From contig JACPHN010000163.1 in the NCBI GenBank assembly GCA_016188575.1, forward strand, positions 1 to 43,568: a DNA stretch of 43,568 nucleotides, read 5' to 3'. Source of the DNA: Candidatus Schekmanbacteria bacterium. Its GTDB lineage: Bacteria; CSSED10-310; JACPHN01. This document shows positions 41,041 to 43,568 of the stretch, piece after piece. How positions within the stretch are numbered: position 1 is the stretch's first letter; every line of letters begins with the position of its first letter. Below the pieces are notes generated by a model, which was given only the letters and a program-made list of their open reading frames with translations, was not told where the DNA came from and did no database searches. Position numbers and translations under genes: made by a program.

Positions 41041-41928
41041 TCACACCACCAAGTTGAGCGTGGTTGGCGCCACGCCGACGAACAGCCGCTGCCCCCACCG
41101 CAGCTCGAGCCGATCCGACTCCAGTCCATCGCCAAATACGACTCCATCGGTCTCCATCTCACAAAGCAACACCAGGACGTCGCCCGTGGTAATGATGCCC
41201 ATGGTGACGGAGGCGCCCGTGCGCACGCTCGGCCACGCCTCGCGCACGAAAAACGCCAGCGCGGCCGCGGTCGGCGCCGGCATCGCCAGCGGACACTGCG
41301 TTGCCCGATGGAGCGACCGCGCCCAGCCCGTTGCTCCCGTGCCCGAGGCGACGATCAGTCCTGAGGAGGATTGCCGTTCGGTGGCGTCTTGCCACTGCAG
41401 CACGTAGCGGGCGGACTGGTGAGACCGGTGCCCGACGTATACCTCGTTGAGCGCCAACAACGTCTGACCGTCATCTGCCTGTGCCATGACCATGGTCCGG
41501 GCTTCGGTGTGGGCTCGCCCTTCGGCCACAGACCGCAGCAGACCGGCGAGCGCTGCCGGCGCGTGCGGGACGAGCACCCCTTCGTAGCTCGCGGGATCGG
41601 GGTTGATGCCAATGACAGGCTGGCCGGACAGATACTTCGCGGTGTTGGCGGCAAGCCCATCCTGGCCGACGGCGACGACGATGTCATCGGGCTCGAACAG
41701 AAAGCGGTCCACATCCTGGCGCGCGATGAGCACCCGGCGCCACTTTGCTGGCACGGCACGAGATACGCGCGCCAGCGCCTCCTGTTGAGCGGCATGCCGC
41801 GCCCTGACCTCTTCCAGGCTGCGCCCGCGCTGTGCGAGGAAAAACGCCGCGTTGCCGCGCGAGCCGTGTGCGACCAGCAGAGCGTCGTGCTCCGTGGGGC
41901 GAAAGATGGTGACGACGCGCGGTACCAT
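41041..41928 (-). CDS. Divergent NAD kinase-like protein
   Basis: A 295-residue protein of the NAD/diacylglycerol kinase superfamily. IVVAVGQDGLAANTAKYL replaces the standard GGDGT with GQDGL. Other NAD-kinase blocks are near normal: VIGINPDP, LALNEVYVGHRSHQSARY, and GLIVASGTGATGWARSL. NAD phosphorylation is possible, but the altered phosphate-binding motif raises doubt. The start MVPRVVT is the first Met. It lies 84 nt after the SPFH gene on the same strand and converges on lhgO. Confidence 0.78.
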   Translation of the reverse strand: MVPRVVTIFRPTEHDALLVAHGSRGNAAFFLAQRGRSLEEVRARHAAQQEALARVSRAVPAKWRRVLIARQDVDRFLFEPDDIVVAVGQDGLAANTAKYLSGQPVIGINPDPASYEGVLVPHAPAALAGLLRSVAEGRAHTEARTMVMAQADDGQTLLALNEVYVGHRSHQSARYVLQWQDATERQSSSGLIVASGTGATGWARSLHRATQCPLAMPAPTAAALAFFVREAWPSVRTGASVTMGIITTGDVLVLLCEMETDGVVFGDGLESDRLELRWGQRLFVGVAPTTLNLVV

Positions 41929-42012
41929 GCCGGGTCCCTCTCTGGCGATGTGGATGCGGTGTGGCGCCGGGCGGCGGCGCGCGTGCGCTCAGGCGCCGGC
42001 GCACCTCACCGC

Positions 42013-43011
42013 TCATGCCTCCTTTTGGTCGGCGGGCGCGCGCGTTTCCGAATCCCGCGCCAGCCGCGCCAGTGCCGGCCCCAGGAGGTCCGGAGTGATG
42101 GCCAGGTGCTCGACCGCCGGCAGGCCTCCGGGAAGGTCGCGGGCGACGAGCCCGAGCAGCACGTGGGGGGGGAGATTCCGGTACAAATCGGCGCGGGTGC
42201 GCTCGGCGTCGGCGCGTGACGCCTCCTGCAGGCGGGCACAATCGGCGTCAGCGGCCGCGCCGACGCGCTGGCGGGCGGCGGCCTCCTGGGCGCGCCGCAT
42301 CTCGTTGAGCGCCTCCTGGTCGATCAATACCTGTTCGCGCTTCGCCAGCTCGATCTTGTTCTGCAGCTCGTTTTCAGCAATCGCCCGCTCGCGTTCGACG
42401 GCAACGGCCCGGCGCGCGAACGTCGCCTTGTCGGCGAGCTGCTGAATCGCTTCTCGGGCCGGCATTTGCAGCGCGCGCTCGACCTCGGCGGTTGGCCGCG
42501 TGGCGGTAATGGCGACGCTGACGATCTCAATTCCTAGCCCCACCAGATCGGCCTCCGCTGCCAGGCGCTCCGCCAACAGCTCGCGCACGCGGCGCCCGGC
42601 CGAAACCAGGGCGTCCGCGAGATCCGTGCCCGCCAGATACGTCCAGGCGAGCTGGTTGGCTTGCTCGGTGAGCAACTGCGCGATCTTCTCGAGCGGCTGC
42701 TTGCGCCATTGACCCGTCGCCAGGTCGATGGTGAAGTCGATGCGAGCCGCCAGCTTTGCGGGATCCGTGACCCGCCAGGTCAGGACACCCTGCACGCTCA
42801 CCTCCTGGAAGTCGCGCGACCGTGCCTTGAACATCACCGGCAGCTCGCGATCTTCCATGGGGAGCTCGGACACGCTCGCCGACAGCGGCACAAACCAGAA
42901 CGACAGGCCCCGGCCACTGCGAGATTGAGCGCCACGGTGGGCGTAGAGAATGTGTGCGCTCATCTCGGATCGCAGGTGGCGCCAGAAGAACAGACGGCGC
43001 ATTTCGGCCAT
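42013..43011 (-). CDS. SPFH/band-7 domain protein
   Basis: A 332-residue protein. After a short polar N-terminus the SPFH fold runs through PLSASVSELPMEDRELPVMF, VQGVLTWRVTDPAKLA, VSAGRRVRELLAERLAAEADL and LGIEIVSVAITATRPTAEVERAL. Then comes a long charged coiled coil (KATFARRAVAVERERAIAEN) typical of stomatin-like oligomers, and a helical end. There is no strong transmembrane segment. AGAGG lies about 7 nt upstream of MAEMRRL. It probably forms membrane-associated rings and may be co-transcribed with the NAD-kinase-like gene. Confidence 0.85.
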   Translation of the reverse strand: MAEMRRLFFWRHLRSEMSAHILYAHRGAQSRSGRGLSFWFVPLSASVSELPMEDRELPVMFKARSRDFQEVSVQGVLTWRVTDPAKLAARIDFTIDLATGQWRKQPLEKIAQLLTEQANQLAWTYLAGTDLADALVSAGRRVRELLAERLAAEADLVGLGIEIVSVAITATRPTAEVERALQMPAREAIQQLADKATFARRAVAVERERAIAENELQNKIELAKREQVLIDQEALNEMRRAQEAAARQRVGAAADADCARLQEASRADAERTRADLYRNLPPHVLLGLVARDLPGGLPAVEHLAITPDLLGPALARLARDSETRAPADQKEA

Positions 43012-43132
43012 TTTGCAACCTCTTTGCGGCACAGTGCACGGGACGCTCGGCGCTGATGGTACTGCCCCGCCAAAGCCCTTGCCAGAGCCCGCGGCGCACT
43101 GAATCCACCGCCAGTGTGAGGTCGAAGCGACG

Positions 43133-43168
43133 GCGCCCCCCTCCGTCCCTCCCCGCAGGCGGCGGATC
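43133..43168. repeat. Possible degenerate REP-like repeat, copy 5
   Basis: CCTCCCCGCAGGCGGCGG resembles the copy-4 core with a small deletion and lies in the divergent gap between the SPFH gene and the kinase gene at 43222. The match is weaker than for the other copies. Confidence 0.35.
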
Positions 43169-43221
43169 CCGCCTGACCTCAGGGGCAGCGGCGTGATTGC
43201 AGACATGAAATACAGGAATGG

Positions 43222-43568
43222 ATGAGCGCTCCCGACACCCCCGGCATCAGAGCTTTTCTGCGCGGATTTCTCGACGACGACGAGGACAGGCGCCTGTGGA
43301 TACCGGCGGCCGGCAGCGCGCCTGCTGTCGAGGAAGACTTTCTACCCGCGATCGTCGCTGACCGCTACCGCGACCTCACGCCGATCGGGTCGGGGGGCAT
43401 GGCCGTGGTCTACCGCGCCACCGATACGTGGGAAAACCGCCCCGTGGCGCTGAAGGCGCTGCGCTGCTCGGGCGGCGGCGATGGCGGCAGCGGTGACCGC
43501 CGCGCCTGGGCCACCAATCGCCTCCAGGCGGAGCTCGCGGCGTTGCTGCGCATCGCTCACCCGCACGT
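43222..43568 (+). CDS. Ser/Thr protein kinase, 3' end beyond window
   Basis: The first 115 codons of a Hanks-type kinase. ATG 43222 (MSAPDTPGIRAF) has AGGA about 5 nt upstream. A 55-residue acidic lead (FLDDDEDRRLW) precedes the kinase start YRDLTPIGSGGMAVVYRA, with the Gly loop, and the Lys in VALKAL. A Gly/Asp insert (SGGGDGGSGDRRA) follows beta-3, before the C-helix region (LQAELAALLRIAHPH). Catalytic loop and later domains lie outside the window. It is divergent from the SPFH gene. Confidence 0.85.
   Translation, partial: MSAPDTPGIRAFLRGFLDDDEDRRLWIPAAGSAPAVEEDFLPAIVADRYRDLTPIGSGGMAVVYRATDTWENRPVALKALRCSGGGDGGSGDRRAWATNRLQAELAALLRIAHPH

Noticed and set aside
39216-41162. A 648-codon open frame on the minus strand
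   Set aside because: It lies opposite ridA and lhgO, both with clear motifs, and reads as Arg/Gln/His-rich shadow sequence typical of GC-rich DNA.

Overview
The window is GC-rich bacterial DNA with tightly packed, often overlapping genes, GTG and TTG starts, and the conserved order phoH / 7TM-HD hydrolase / ybeY / era / recO. Secreted proteins with Thr-Pro-rich linkers, large Ser/Thr kinases with TPR tails and a soluble group-2-like [NiFe] hydrogenase point to a deltaproteobacterial-grade lineage (Desulfobacterota, Myxococcota or Binatota-like). That placement is inference. No tRNA, rRNA or CRISPR array was seen.

Layout. 1-3172: two divergent secreted-protein genes. The leftmost (minus strand, cut by the window edge) has its signal peptide split from its start codon by a (CT)8 tract. 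3281-8719: an operon of hydrogenase small subunit, large subunit, maturation protease, class III nucleotide cyclase, hypA and hypB, behind a near-consensus promoter. 8765-14543: an ECF sigma / anti-sigma / coiled-coil operon, divergent from a 1143-residue Ser/Thr kinase-ATPase-TPR protein, the whole bracketed by a 46-bp inverted repeat. 14575-19245: nadA, then XdhC-like and MocA-like molybdenum-cofactor maturation genes, a flavin-reductase-like protein and a degenerate PRMT-like methyltransferase. 19312-25586: phoH, pgpH-like, ybeY, era, recO. 25600-27462: a PilZ protein and a nucleotidyltransferase gene with a small helical partner. 27635-34913: a decaying accessory stretch with a frameshifted ABC-2-type permease, a GH99-like secreted protein broken by an exact 20-bp tandem duplication, a beta-helix protein, a transposon ORF remnant and a frameshifted esterase that lost its start codon. 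34995-43568: histidine kinase, rarA, enoyl-CoA hydratase, YkgJ-like protein, ridA, L-2-hydroxyglutarate oxidase, a divergent NAD-kinase-like protein, an SPFH/band-7 protein and the start of another Ser/Thr kinase.

How genes work together. The hydrogenase genes form a self-contained set: protease for the large-subunit C-terminal tail, HypA/HypB for nickel insertion, and a cyclase whose start codon overlaps the protease stop. This suggests hydrogen oxidation or sensing tied to a cyclic-nucleotide signal. HypC, D, E and F are not in the window.

Most notable observations: the hydrogenase-cyclase operon; two related secreted proteins each switched out of frame by an exact, slippage-prone repeat; the inverted repeat around the regulatory island; a MITE-like inverted repeat inside a coding sequence; and a family of REP-like palindromes at gene ends.
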